NCBI GenBank assembly: GCA_030077755.1
Contig: JAQJZZ010000015.1
Span: 2,108,001-2,172,000, forward strand
Source of the DNA: Filosporella fistucella
Lineage: Eukaryota; Ascomycota; Leotiomycetes; Helotiales
DNA: 64,000 nucleotides
Direction: 5' to 3'
The position numbers and the translations under genes were made by a program. The notes beneath the pieces were generated by a model that was given only the letters and a program-made list of their open reading frames with translations, ran no database searches and was not told where the DNA came from. The first letter of the stretch is position 1. Each line of letters begins with the position of its first letter. Shown piece by piece: positions 13,169 through 25,798 of the stretch.

Positions 13169-13511
13169 AAAAGCGTTGAGAGTATTAGCTCTGGTGGAAC
13201 TTCTTGTACATTAATTCATTCTGCAATAGACGGGCTTTCTAAGGAACTCGTGCATCTGGTACCTCTCTGTGTGAATTGCATACAAACTTATAGCGATTTA
13301 TCTATTAATGTATGGGCGGATGCTGACAGGGCTTTAGACGAATGATAGGTGTATCACTGATAATGGTCCTATTTGCACCGCCACTAGGCATCAAGAGAAC
13401 AGATTGAATTGGAGCACGAGGCTTTTAGCTAATAGCGGAAGGATCAGTCTCATATGGCCTTGTCTTTCCATTCATCCCAAAGATCCTAAGACCCATAATC
13501 CTGTAAGGTAA

Positions 13512-13779
13512 AGAAAACACAAAGAGAGAGGGAAATAAATTTGTTTACCTTCGAGCGCAGCGAGGCCGGGGGTTTGGGGGCTTCCTCCCATGAAAAGAAG
13601 AAATATCTTTATTGTAACTTCGAAAGTAATAAAATCTGGAAGGTAAGAAAGGGTAGGAAGAGAAGGAAATGAGTGAGTTCCTCACAGGGTTGAGTTTTTA
13701 TGGGGGCAAGCCCCCAAACCCCCAGCCTTGCTGCGCTCGAAGGTAGACAAATTTATTTCCCTCTCTCTTTATATTTTCT
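13512..13779. mobile_element. MITE-like inverted-repeat element
   Basis: Two arms of at least 70 bp, 13521-13590 and 13701-13770, are inverted copies of each other with about six mismatches; weaker match extends to 13512 and 13779. The centre (13591-13700) is unrelated and non-coding. Each arm begins with a run like AAAGAGAGAGGGAAATAAAT and ends with a G-rich core, whose right-arm form contains TGGGGGC-AA-GCCCCCA, a 7 bp stem with a 2-base loop. The size, long terminal inverted repeats and lack of coding capacity fit a non-autonomous DNA element. I could not see a convincing target-site duplication. It lies about 340 bp downstream of the rhodopsin-like gene. A long perfect hairpin in RNA is possible if transcribed. 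Confidence 0.78.
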
Positions 13780-15403
13780 ATCTAAGTCGATCTCAGTATC
13801 CCGAAGATCCAAAGGTCGCCAAGTAGCCCCGAACCCTTTCCAGGTTGTCATTTTGCGATGAATGTCACGTTCTATGGTGGAAAAGAGCCATGTAAATATC
13901 ATTAATAGCCAGAGCGTAGCATGAATCTATGCAATCCTTGTAGTATAGGGGGTCACAAATAGCAGCAGCTAGGAACCCATTGATCCGTCAAAGCCTAGAC
14001 GGAGGGCAAAATCAGGTGACGGCAGATTCTTAATTCAGTCACCTTTTCCTCCTTCGCTGACCGCCTTTTGTCACCTTTCTTTCTCTCCCCACCAAACTTA
14101 GCCTCCAACATCTTCCTACTCGGTATCGGCATCATAACACCTAGGGAGGCAATATATGAGCGAGAATGGGATTGATGCCTACGATAATACGTAGTAATAC
14201 CAACGTACCTTCAGATATGTCATCGCCGTGAGGCTTGGGTCGCACAGTTGCCACTCCCTCCTGATTCCACTTCCGAGCACTTTCAATCATTTTTTCAAAG
14301 TGTCATCTGAAGTCTCAATAACACGTTACTCTTTTCGCGACTTCTTTCCTTGCCTCGTTGCATTTCATATCATATCATTCATTGCGATAACTTCGCGCCG
14401 TTACATTTCTTTCACAAGCTGTGAGCACACCCATTCATCCTCAGCCGCCCAGTTTCGGTGGGCAGGATCACCACACCCTCTTTCCTGACTTCTTTGTCAT
14501 TTGGCCCCAACATAGTATCAATCGGGCGCAATATTGGATGATGTTGGAATCTTCCAGCAACTTGTAAATATCGAAACAGATTCCGCCTCGGATTTCCGCG
14601 GTTTACTGGTCCCGAGTAAGGTGAGAACCATGAGGCTGTGGGGTTTTGGTTGTACCAAGTGCGCGTGAAGAGTGGCGGATCGAGAGCCTTGCAATTCCAC
14701 CTCGTCAACAATTTGTTGAATTGAGGCATTCAAAAGTAGCCAACACTTTGGACTATGTAATTGTGGCATAGCAATTTGCATACGCCTCTTGGCCTTGATC
14801 ACGGGTTTTATTTCTGTCCGTTTCCGCTCACCGAGACTTCGCGCCGAGCCTATCTCTCTTTGAAATGGTTGCAACCCATCATCTTCAGGCTCTTCAGACG
14901 GATGGCTACTGTTTCCATGGCAGTGCCCTCGAAAACGTTACATTCATTTCAGCTGGTCAAGTATCGTCCTCAAAATGTGCGTAGTATTTCGAATCGGTTT
15001 GAAATTTCTTGGTATGTATTGATACTCAGCCTTTTCGTCTATGACTTTCCGCCAAGATTCGTAGTTATGAGATCACGCTTTCTTTGTCTTGCGATACTTA
15101 CGCTTTTCAAACGCCCTTTTTGCATTCCTGTTACCGTTTCCATGCCCTTTCGTCAGCCCCCCGATTGACTCATTGTCTTCTCCAATCCCAACAAAGTAAT
15201 GATACCACCCGGTGGTTCCCATTTGCCTCGCCCCGGTGTAACAACCATTCGTCAATATATACCCATCACGCCCGGCCTTAAGCCACCTACGAATCATCTC
15301 AATCCTTCATCACAACTCAACTACTTTCTCCCAAACCATCATAGTTTATACTATACATTCAGGGCTGACGGTCCCGTCGATCCTAAATACATTGGCAATA
15401 CCC
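13780..15403. other. intergenic, with putative promoter at the right end
   Basis: No gene supported from 13780 to about 15250. Several short frames near 14230-15170 on both strands lack motifs. A TATATA box lies at 15256-15261, followed by a C/T-rich leader up to the ATG at 15404; this is the likely promoter and 5' leader of the next gene. Confidence 0.4.
15255..15261 (+). promoter_or_regulatory. TATA-like box of the Cys-module gene
   Basis: ATATATA about 143 bp upstream of the ATG at 15404, with a pyrimidine-rich stretch in between, as is common for fungal promoters. Position and sequence only. Confidence 0.4.
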
Positions 15404-17347
15404 ATGCCTAGTCGAAATAAACATCGAGGCGAACATCCAACCATGACATCGGCTCGCTCTACTCATGCCACGAAGCATACTAGCAATACCGGCAGGCAGG
15501 AGCAATGCGAGGAGTGTGTAGTAATTGATAGAAGAATTCGTCACAATCCCAATCCCAATCCCAATGAGCCTCAGTTTTGTTCGAAACGTAAGTCGGGTCC
15601 CATAATGGCGGTGATACAGTACTAAGATACTTGTAGATCAATGCCCTATGAATGACAAATCCGGTAGACCATGTCCGACAAGAAAGAAGAAGGATCAGGC
15701 AAGATGTGTCAATCGTAGGTCCAATCTGAAGCTATCATGGGCGACGCTGACAATCTCAGATCCTATCCCTTTGTGTTCCAGGCAAGGGTGTCCACGGGAG
15801 TGTATCGACAATTCGCCGTACTGCAATACTCGTACGTTGATGAACCGATCTCTCACTCTCAATGCTAATTTGATAGACTCTTGTACGTTTCGCGGTTGCA
15901 AAAGAGGTGCCAGACCAGGTTATGGTCAAGAATATTGTGATAAACGTAAGACACTCCCATTGAAACCATCAAGCCATTGCCTGTCTAACACTTTACCAGA
16001 CAAATGCCGTGATGTCGAATGCCCTTTACTTCGCAAACGTACAGAGGTTGATGGCGGTGGCCTTCAAGTCTCCTGGTATTGTCGATCCCATGAATGTCAG
16101 ACATTAGGCTGTCCCGAAAAACAGCGCCCAGGAAGTAACCATTGTGATTCACGTAAGTCACTCCTTATAAACGGACTTTTTTTTACAGCTTTCTGTTTTC
16201 AACTTTTCAGATCGCTATCTCTATAGAGAAACTTATTGACGACTCTCTAGACTACTGTGCCTGGCCTGGTTGTCCCTCAGCCCGTCAAGAAATTCTCCAT
16301 GCCGCGCTTTGCCTAGAGCATCACGATGAGCAAGTCGCTTTTCAAGCCCTCCAAGAACAAGAAGCTAGGAGGGCAGAAGAGGCAGCGAGAGAGGAGGAAC
16401 TTTTGGAGAGAATGGAGGAAGAGCGACGTATTGCTGCTGAGCGTGCACAGGCTGAGCAACTTGAAAGAGAACGTGCAGCCAGACACCGAGAAGCAAGGCG
16501 AGCAGCAGAGGAACAAGAACGCCGACAAGCTGCTGCTGATCGTCAAGCCGAGCACCTAGCACGAGAACGAGAAGCTCGAGAAAGAGAAGCAGTAATTGCG
16601 GCTGCCCGAGAGGAGGAGAGAAAACGAATTGCTGCTGAGCGTCTTGCAAGGGAACGCGAAACCAGAGAGCGTGAAGACAGAGAAGCGCGAATTGCAGCCG
16701 CTGCAGCCACCAGAGCACGAGAGGCCAGGGAGCGAGAAACCAGAGACCGAGAGGCCAGAGAAGTCCGTCTCGCAGCAGCAGAAGAACTCCGCAGAATAGC
16801 TCGAGAGCGCAGAGCACCCTCTCCTCCTCCACGCCGACACAATGCCTCCCACCCTCGATTTGAATCCGCAGAACCAGTTAATGAGCGGACTCGCCAGGCG
16901 GAACGCGATGCGAGACGTAGAGCTGAGGATGCGCATGCGGAGTTGAGAAGAGAGGAGGAAGATATTGCGAGGGACAGAGATCAGGAGAGGAGAAGGAGGG
17001 ATGATAGGGAGAGGAGGGATAGAGAAGAAAGAGAAAGACTGAGAGCACGTTTTGAAGAGAGAGGCAGAAGGGCTGGCGATGGTGGAGAGAGGAGGAGAGA
17101 GCAAAGAGACCATATAGGAACAAGACAGAGTCGATACGACGATCAGGACGAATACAGAAGTGAAAGCGACATTTCGACCGGCTATCTCAGCGACGAAGGG
17201 AGTGGCGTCCCTTGGTACGGGCGAACGAGAGCTCGTGGTGCAGCTGAGTATCCTGATACAAGGAGGGGTGTGAGGGATATCTATGATGACAATTTGAGGG
17301 ATGATTCCAGGGAAAGGAGGAGGAGGAGGGGGAATGATGGGTGGTGA
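15404..17347 (+). CDS. tandem Cys/His-module protein with long charged coiled coil
   Basis: Six exons (15404-15587, 15637-15714, 15760-15831, 15877-15945, 16000-16152, 16251-17347) give 550 aa. Residues 35-210 are seven Cys/His modules. Five follow C-x4-C-x10-19-C-x2-H: C93/98/109/H112, C114/119/132/H135, C137/142/162/H165, C167/172/183/H186 and C188/193/206/H209. Two at the N-terminus diverge (C35, C38, C59, H62 and C64, C74, C85, H88). The ligand set suggests zinc binding (inference). All five introns are in phase 1 and cut the closing His codon (C|AC or C|AT). Residues about 214-475 are a long Arg/Glu/Ala-rich helix, likely coiled coil, followed by a charged, disordered tail. No signal peptide or membrane segment is seen, so a cytoplasmic or nuclear site is likely. 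Function not recognised. The exon 6 acceptor at 16250 was chosen because an earlier CAG at 16210 runs into a stop. Confidence 0.8.
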
Positions 17348-17608
17348 TTTGGTATAATTTTCTTCTTTCTGATTTCTTCTTTCTGGTCTTTGGGGCTTGG
17401 GGTGGGGTTATTCAATCGTGTCATTTATACCTTGATGATCTTTATTCCTGTACTTTAACGGACTTCTTTTCTGAGCTTATATCATTTAGCGATTATAGAT
17501 AGACCATATTCCATTTTCATTCCCAAAATGAAGCCTTTATTCCCAACTTATTTATTCCCTTCATCCTATCCTCTAATAGTTATCTATATTAACAACCTCC
17601 TTACCTTT

Positions 17609-17650
17609 CTTCGAGCGCAGCGAGGCTGGGGGTTTGGGGGCTTGCCCCCA
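17609..17650 (+). repeat. half copy of the inverted-repeat element core
   Basis: These 42 bases match the inner part of the left arm of the element at 13512-13779 and, inverted, the right arm, almost base for base: TTCGAGCGCAGCGAGGCTGG, then a GGGGTTTGGGGG run, then CTTGCCCCCA. Upstream, a TTACCTT stretch still resembles the arm, but the outer AAATTTGT part is missing. No inverted partner is found nearby. It lies about 260 bp after the stop of the Cys-module gene, possibly in its 3' flank. Confidence 0.75.
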
Positions 17651-18898
17651 TATATATTCAATCCTTGAACTCATCAACTCGTCTTCCTCCTCGTGAACTC
17701 ATACAACCTAGATTGCTCTCGTATAGATTTTCGGAAATCATAGTTTTCTAATTATTTGAAGCTTATGAGAGTTGTTTTTGGGTCTATATGTAATTGTTCT
17801 AGTTGTGCAGGGGAAAGGGTATATGAGTACGTTTAAATTACTCTGGTTCTATAATCTCCATCACTGCCAAATATTTATTTGTTTTTCCTATGCTAGTCTT
17901 TATTATATTTAAAGTCAACACCCCGGGGCACAATACCACCGTCCTTCTCAAATGTATTACCTCTTCCCTCTGCCAACAACAGAAATTCGTCGCGTGTCTC
18001 TCCTCTCCGCTATACACAAGTACAAGTTTATCCCGAATACGGATTGGAACTTCGAACTTAAGGTGATAGAGAGGTGACAGTGATGATCTGATCTGATCTG
18101 TAGATTTGCATCAGGTATTGGATTTGTGGTGGAGGTTGCAGCTTTTGTTGGTAGATAATTGCCGAGGCTTGTGGGAATAGTGGGGTTTAAGCAGAGTTTC
18201 TAGGTAGGTTAGGTAGGTTGGGATGTGGAGATGAGTGGAGTATGAGTAAGGGAGAGACACGTGAAGATCAGGTGATTATTTTTAATTCAGTGCACCTCAA
18301 CCCAGGACTTTTCAGCCCGAGAAAAAATACCCCCTGATAGTGATAGGGAATGAGAATGGAAATAAGTCCTTCGATTAATGAGTTTTATTTCAGGATAGCC
18401 AGACCATTTTCAGACAGGAAATGAAGCAACGAGAAAGCGAACTCACTTATAACACTAATCTGCACTACGGAGGTAAATGTTGATCATCCATTCATGTCTA
18501 AAACACCTTAAACAACGAAGCTTTTTACAAAATATAGAATTATGCAATAATGCATCTGAGAATCAAAGATCATTGGATAGAGACAGAGCGGGTAGAGGTA
18601 GTGCGGCATCCGAGACTTGTTCTCCACTAGATAGACTTGCGAATGAAGTAGTGTTATTGGGTATGAAATGAGAGCGTGGCTTAGGAGCCTCTTATTCGGT
18701 TTTTGTAATTGAGTGTTTATTGAGGCAGGGAGGCAGGCTAGATAGATTTATTGTTATTGGAGGTTTTGGTTTTGATTCGGGAATAGTGGTGATGGTTCTT
18801 ATGAAACTGTAGATGGGGTGATATATGTCAATATCGTGTGTTTGTTATGTAAGACGAGATGAAACGAGGTTAAATCCGGACAAGCGAGAGTTCATTTT

Positions 18899-19206
18899 TC
18901 ATCTCTTCTTCCCATCCTCCTGATACCTATCAGAATAATGATCAATAGTAACAATTCCAATCAATTCCATCACATCAACGTCATCCCCAACGCCGATGCT
19001 CAAGCACAATGCCCAAGAAAAGTAAATGCCACGCATCGCAATCCGCATGTCTTCTTCCACCCCCAACCTCCCAACACAGCGAATCATCTCCACATCCCCA
19101 GGCTCCGCTAGTCTAGCCATTTCCCCCGCATTCTCGGTAGCTGATCCAAGGTCGCCCTAACAACTCTTTCCGTCCTCAACCCACGCCTCTTCCACTTGGC
19201 CGGCAT
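18899..19206 (-). pseudogene. possible small gene or gene fragment
   Basis: An ATG at 19206 opens MPAKWKRRGLRTERVVRATL and ends after 32 codons. A second frame, starting near 19120 and stopping at 18899, reads RLAEPGDVEMIRCVGRLGVE and then a hydrophobic GIYFSWALCLSIGVGDDVDV. The two lie in different frames and meet at 19120. Codon use in both looks gene-like to the eye, with G/T-rich third positions. A donor GTTGTT and acceptor CTAG could join them, but the donor is poor. It may be a decayed gene, a short spliced gene, or chance. No family recognised. Confidence 0.25.
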
Positions 19207-20073
19207 ATTTGCAGTGCAAAACCTTGTCTGGGATAGGGGCACAGGAAGGCGCGAGTCGTGTTGGCGTTAGGAGAGAGCACATTGAGACATTGAAAAGTGT
19301 GCAGGGGAATGGGTCTTGGGAGCTGATGTGGTTGGTTCACGGGGCGCCTTAATTCCGTTCCTTTGCTCCATGACGTGAGGATCCTTGGATGTTCGAGACA
19401 GAAGGGAGGAAGTTTATGGTTGAATTATCGAAGTTTGAGTTCCCGACGTGAAGAAAAAAGAAAGAGTAAGAATTGATATCCATGTTGATTATATGCGTTA
19501 TTGTTGTATTTTCACTTCATTGACAATACTTGACTCGACGAATGTCGGTTTCGGATTCAGATGAGACCCGATGACCGAAAGCGACTGATGAAAAGCTATG
19601 GTAGATCCATAGAATCCAGATCAGCTCTTTGGTCTCTACCACATAGCCAAGCTCTATACTGGGGTGACATCTCTAGTCCTAAAACAGGACAGTACAACGG
19701 ATCGTTGCTCATCTGTACACGCCAATGCTTCACGCTTGACTATTCCGGAGCTGAAGCTCAGGGATCGCAGCATAGAGATCCGTAGCTCTATAGAAAGCGT
19801 ATGCGTCTACCAGGATCGTCTGATCGACTCACCCATCACCCAAAAGTTTTAGCTACTTTTTGGTGAACATCTGCCTAGCATGCGTACTTGCAGTTCGAAT
19901 CCGGGGGTCCGTAAGTGCGGAGGTGTGGAGGTGAGGAGGTGAAAAGAACTATGCAGGAGAGTGAGAGTGATACTACATAACCTGTTCTTCCCCTTCCATC
20001 GTGCCTCACTCATTGTCTTTCCCGTCGTCGCCTTCCCAACTTCTCCCTCTACAACCACCTTCCATCAAACATC

Positions 20074-21192
20074 ATGGCAACAGAACACAATGCACAAGCT
20101 CGCGCTAATGCGAATGGAGACCCTCTCGAGAAGGATTTCTCGCATGGTAATGGTGCTTATGCCAATGGCAATAGCTATCACTTGAACGATACAAACATGG
20201 GCCACGGTGAAGCATTACAGAGAATTAGAACTGCGGGCTCCATTTCCATCTCTCCAGAGCTTTTCGAGAAGATCTACCTATCACCTCAGAATGCTGTGAA
20301 AGGTGATTTGAGAAAGACTTTTGGTAACCCTACTCCTGTGTAAGTTTTCTATACTTGTATCAATCTTTTCATCAACAGTTTCACTCCCAATGACGAAACT
20401 TTGACATTCACATGATGAGATGATCTCAACTAACTCAATTCTCACAGTGCCTTGATCGGTTTCCTCCTCTCTCTCTCTCCTCTTTGTTGCGATCTCATGG
20501 GCTGGCGAGGAGCCGGTGGAAACGGTGCAGCTGGAATGTAAGTCATTTTCCCCCTTCTTTATCTCTCTGCAATCCTAATATCCACTAGCGGCGCCTACTA
20601 CTTCTTCGGTGGCCTCCTCATGATCATAGGCGGGTTCCTCGAATTCATCCTCGGCAACACATTCCCCTTCGTAGTATTCACCTCCTTTGGCGCCTTCTGG
20701 CTCACTTTCGCCGCCACCCTCCAACCAGTCTACATGGCCTACGGTCTCTACGCACCACCCGACGCAACTTCTCCAACCGAAGGCCTCGCAACAGTCGGCT
20801 TCACTGCCTCCTTTGCCTTCTTCCTAGTCTTCATGGGTGTATTATGCTTTATCTACCTGATCTGCTCTCTACGCACAAACGTAGTCTTCGTAGTTATTTT
20901 CTTCACCTTAGTCATCGCCTTCGGACTCCTAGCTGGCGCGTACTGGCAAAACGCGAATTCGATCGGCAATAAAGATCCCGCTGCTGCGGCGCTGGCAGGC
21001 AGATTACAGATCGCAGCTGGTGCGTTCTTGTTCGTTACGTCTATGGCTGGCTGGTGGATCTTCTTCGCTATCATGCTTGCGGCTCTAGATTTCCCGTTCC
21101 AGATCCCGGTTGGTGATTTGAGTACGATGATTAAGGGACAGAGTCAGAAGGCTAAGAAGCAGGAAGAGGCTATGGGGACGCATGAGGCTTAG
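20074..21192 (+). CDS. GPR1/FUN34/YaaH-family acetate/ammonium channel
   Basis: Three exons (20074-20339, 20448-20537, 20589-21192) give 319 aa. The family (yeast Ady2/Ato1-3, Aspergillus AcpA) moves acetate, and possibly ammonium, across the plasma membrane with six membrane helices. The signature motif lies at the exon 1/2 joint: FGNPTPVALIGFLLSLSPL. AGIGAYYFFGGLLMIIGGF and EFILGNTFPFVVFTSFGAFW follow, and then helices with YLICSLRTNVVFVVIFFTLV and GRLQIAAGAFLFVTSMAGWW. The N-terminal 85 residues are hydrophilic, as in fungal members, and hold possible phosphorylation sites. The C-terminus is short and Lys-rich. Intron 1 has an AACTAAC branch site. Codon use looks highly biased to C-ending codons in exon 3, consistent with strong expression (inference). 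Confidence 0.93.
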
Positions 21193-22049
21193 ATGCGCTT
21201 GTAAGTGTGTGGGTTAGGATATTCAGATGGGAGGGGAAAAGATACCTTGGGAGGATACGATGAGATGCTATTGAGTAGCAATATCGGTGTAAATAGGAGT
21301 CGAGACGGTGTTTGCTTTTGGCATAGCACTGGAAGGAAGCTGTTTTGTGAATGATGCCTTTTTCGCTTCATTGCTGATATTGAGTGGAATAAGTACTTAA
21401 TATGAATTGGAACTTTAAAACTTCAATCTTTGCTCCTAAAATCGATTTTGTATACTTTACTCTCTCATTTTGTAACCTACTTTCACTTTATATTCATTCA
21501 GAGTGTCTTAAATAAAAGCCAGTCGAGCAAACCACTTATTCCCTTGGATATCTAAAATCACATCTATACAATTATGAAAAATCTCACGTATGTACCTCCT
21601 CACACACATCCAAACCCCATCACCACTTTATCAAACACACCTTACATATTCCTTTGCCTTAAACACCACTCCCAAAGTATACCATTCACGATGTAGAAAA
21701 AGTGGTATTATAACCATTTCTCATCTTATTAAATAAAATGCAGTTTATTGTGAAACAGGTGTCCTTGCAATGGAAATAAGTATACACAATCCACTGTCTA
21801 AACCAGTGCAGTATGGGGTATGGGGTACCTCACCGTTCAGCTCGCATACACGCTGACCAACAGAGGACAAGTAACGTGGTGTTCATGTAAGGTAGTGCAT
21901 ATAGGTAGGTAGGTAGGTAGGTTGGTGTTATGCATATACACGTGTACAGTGTACATATAGCTCGTGTAGGTAAGTATCGCATGTTTATTGTGGACTTGTA
22001 TCTCCCTCCTCTGTACAAGTCCATAACATCTCACTTTTAGGAGGACTAT
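21193..22049. other. intergenic 3' flank
   Basis: No gene. It includes the 3' flank of the channel gene and a short tetranucleotide array listed separately. Confidence 0.4.
21901..21925. repeat. (AGGT)n microsatellite
   Basis: About five tandem AGGT units, followed by a degenerate GTTGG. Seen directly. Confidence 0.85.
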
Positions 22050-22990
22050 CCTAGCTAGGCTTGTCTGTCCTCTCCATTACTGGTTCCTTCCTTTCCCACT
22101 TTCCCCTTTACCTGCTCTTGCATTTCATCTTTCTCTTCCTATCTTATTTCATATCTCCTCAATTCCTTCGATATCCTTCTCTCTCCCTATCTTAATTCAT
22201 ATCTCCTTAATTCCTTCGATATCCTTCCCTCTCCCTCATCTCTCTTTATTCCCTCCCACTCCCTCTCCATCTATAAACCTCTTCTTATTTCCTACGATAT
22301 GATATCCCATCTCATCCCATCCCGTCCTGTGCTGCGGCTGACATGCACGCATCGCATCTCGCTTACCACCACCTATCCTATCCTAGCAGATGGTCTGTGA
22401 GCCCTTGGTTGGTAGGTAGTGTAGTGGAGAACCCGCTCACTGCCCTTGCCCCGGATGAAAGGAGATTTGTGGGATGCCGGGAAGTGCCGAGGCGAGTGGG
22501 GGGATGCTTGTTTGGGGATAGGGTCGAATTATTGGGATTGGGGAGAGGGAGGACAAAGGAGGGAAAAGGAGGTTTGTGCGGGATGGTTTCGAAGGGATAG
22601 GATAGGAAAAGGAGGTTTGTGTGGAATGGGATTAGATGAAAGGAACGGGAGAGGAAGCGAGGGATGGGAATGGGATGGGATAAGACGGATAGGATGGTTT
22701 GGATTAGGGAGGAAGAAGGGAATAAGGGAAGGAATGATAAAGGGGTTTAAGTATTAGGGGATTGTGGATAAAGGAAGAGAGGGTTTATTTAAGAATAGTA
22801 AAAGGAATATATATAGTGGTTTGAAGTTAGAAGTTTAAGGATTAAGGAAGAAATGAAAATAATGAAATAATGAAATAATGAAAAGGTTTAAGGTTAGATG
22901 ACTAGGGTTAGAAAATTGAGGTTGAAAAGAGGGGGGATTTAAGAGAATATAAAAGAGGTAGATTGAATAGTCAGGCAAGGAAAGATAAGT
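22050..22990. other. pyrimidine-rich then purine-rich skewed block
   Basis: On the plus strand, bases from about 22050 to 22330 are mostly C and T. After a short mixed zone, bases from about 22440 to 22990 are mostly G and A with repeated GGAxAGG words. The frames open across the purine part (for example 22343-22757) encode only low-complexity Gly/Arg/Lys sequence and are not taken as genes. Confidence 0.7.
22139..22234. repeat. two tandem 48 bp units
   Basis: Units 22139-22186 and 22187-22234 differ at three positions by eye. Each begins CTATCTTA and ends TCTCC or CTCTCC. The duplication is recent enough to be clearly readable. Confidence 0.85.
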
Positions 22991-25798
22991 TTTGTTTGGA
23001 TTTATTAATGCTTTAATATAGATCGAGTTTCTCTATCTTGCTTTCTCGAGTTAGCTTGAGAAATAGAGATGCTTGATGATTTATAATTTTGTATAAAGCT
23101 TCCCTTAATTATTCCAAACAAATTTCTATTTAAGGAAATATAATAATATAATATTATTCTTTTCTATTCCGATTTAGTTCTCATTTCTATCGATATTAAT
23201 ATATTTAATAAAAGGATATACTTATATCTCCATTATTTCTTGATAAGGAAAATATAATAACTATTTTTGCTTTAAAGGTTATTAATAGCAAGTGTTATCA
23301 AATGAAACTATGAGTGGAAAGTTATCTTAAATTCTATAGCAGGAGATAGATATATCTGGCGAAGTGCACTAGGATATACTTGGTGGAGGAGGTATCTATT
23401 GAGCCGAGAGTGAAATTACGTGTAAGATTCCAAATGAGAATAAGTTGCAAATAATTCCTTAAATGAAGAAATATGATATATTGGGATCTAGGCAGTTATA
23501 TGTCGGATCTTGAAAAGAAGTGCAACGTTATCTTTAGTTCAAAATATTGCCTGTCTTATTAATGCGAGGGGGATGTCCAAGGCCGATGGCTATTCTTGCA
23601 GTGGATATTTAATCTTTTGTGAACTCGAGGAGGTGTTTATTAGCTTGAGTCTACTCCCTCAGACTAAACAGCTGCTCTCGTATGGCTAAGGTAGCGTATG
23701 CATCTATCTAGTGAGTCTCTAGCACCCTCACTGATTTGAAGACAGGAGTTAGAGCTAGGAAAGCAGTAGGTGGGAAAGACACATCAATTTCCAATCTTGC
23801 CATTTCGTTCTGTCGGCGGTATAATTCACACGAAAATTCCTAAATATCTGCTCTATATGAATGGTTAATTGCATATTAACACGACTTGAAGAAGATTGCT
23901 TTAAAGTCCAACCCTCAGATAATAAAAACATACCTATGCTTATACAAATTAAAAACAATTTTGTAGGTCTTGAAGTCTTGAAAAATCCTAGATCAATTCT
24001 CGTTTAGGTTCCATTTGAATTTGAGAGCGGGGATGCGAGCGAGGATTGATAGCAGTTTGAAATACTGGATGATGCATACTTAGCAGTATATCAATTCTGG
24101 AATTAAAAATACAATTAAAAAGGATAGACTTGTGTCTTATCTATTTTAAACTTTAAGCACCCAGAATTAAAACACTCATTCCTTCCCTCGCCTAACAAAA
24201 CGAAATCTATTAATTACTCACCAAAATCTCCATTTATTTTTATTACTACCCAATATTATGTCCTTCTATCGGAGAAGTCCTTCCAGAAACTTACCCCTAC
24301 TTTCAAACACTACTTAAGACTACATCTCTACCCCAAAGAATTCCGCATACCCCGTTAACTCTGGAATTCTTCCAGGGTTATCGAGGAGATAGACCGTGAT
24401 TTCCGGATAGTCCGAGGTTAATTCCCGAAGCACAATATGCAACAAATTTTGCGATGATCTAGGGCCTAAAACATTTGCATGAGTGGGAAAAATCAAAAAT
24501 GGAAATGTTGTAGAGGTAGTAGGTAGAGCAGAATCTAGTCTAAAGATAATGTAGGCTGCAAAAAGAGGGCTAGCTATTTGAGCATTATATTATATTGTTT
24601 TCCTAGGCAGAGGAGTGTGTTTAGTTTCGACAGCTGCATTTGAGAGAAGTGTAGTGAAATGTGGAAATTCTCTACAGTTAATCGTGATATTGAAGGCAAG
24701 CAATTTTCTATATTATATTGCAGTGTAGCAAATCCCCTTTTGAATTTTATCACCTTGAAGTCTATAGTGTAAATATTGAGTTCAAATATGAAATTCTTTA
24801 ATTAGAGCGAGATATGCGACGAACTATTAGTAACTCACTCTTGATATTCCTTTTTTTTTTTTAGAAAGCGAACGACTTTTATGTTATAGGATGTGCAACG
24901 AGATGTTTGGTATCTACTCTTTGCAGATATCTATATCAAAAGGCAAAGTGTACAAAGACGTGCAACAGGATCTCTAGTCTATTCAAATATGAAGAATCTG
25001 TCTCCTCTTCTTCTAGTCAAGGGGTCGAGTTGGCAGATGACAGGCGAGTTGGGAATTGCTGCACACGGAGTGCTGTGGATTAGGCGAAGTGAGTTCAAAA
25101 GGGGGTCTGCAAGTGGTGCATTCTACACCTATCATTCGACCGGAAGCTATCTCCGAGTTTAGAAGTGTGGTTGCTCGAAAAACTAGATAGGAAGCTTTAC
25201 GTGACACAAGCAAAAGGATATTCACTTGTCCGAAGGTGGTAATAAGAACTATATGTGGCAACGTTGAGCTTGGTACAACGGGAGGAACATCCATGCCAAC
25301 TCCAGATGTCGAGAATAGGCTCTAATCCCGTTAATCGACTATCAATACGAGAGATCTGATCTCCAAATGGAAGTAGAAATAGCCAAGCAAAAAACCGAAG
25401 CATAAAGCCTTTATCTGAGGTATCAAATTCGAGGCCATGTCTAAGCGTACCGTTGAAGCAGAGGGGTAAGTCAGTGTAATGGCCATTGAATGGATCCAAA
25501 ACTCCATTGTGGCTGACTACATAAGGTTTTCAAGTCTTGTATGATTTCATATTAGTAGCTACTTTCGTAAAACATGCACCGTTACGACAGATCCAAGCCG
25601 TTGTGATTGGGGATGCGGGGTTGCTGATCGCTAAGAATAGGGGGCGGGGTAGACGTTTCCTGTCTATTCCCACCTCGACATTGAGGCCGCAACATTATAT
25701 AGAAGACTGTTTTCTCATAGCTTGAATGAATAGATGGTCTGCAACTTGAATATTAATAATCCTACCTGTCTTCAAATCATCAATTTTTATATCTCACA
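22991..25798. other. A+T-rich gene desert
   Basis: Visibly A+T-rich, without long open frames, especially 23050-24880. A run of about 12 T residues is at 24850-24862. No exon, tRNA or transposase motif could be supported. The composition would fit an old RIP-mutated element or plain intergenic DNA; this was not computed. The last 100 bp are the promoter of the hydrolase gene. Confidence 0.45.

Larger units (their letters stand above)
17348..20073. other. intergenic
   Basis: Mostly gene-free. It contains the half copy of the repeat core at 17609-17650 and a possible gene fragment at 18899-19206, listed separately. Around 18190-18220 there are short TAGGTAGG repeats. The last 300 bp should be the promoter of the acetate-channel gene. 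Confidence 0.4.
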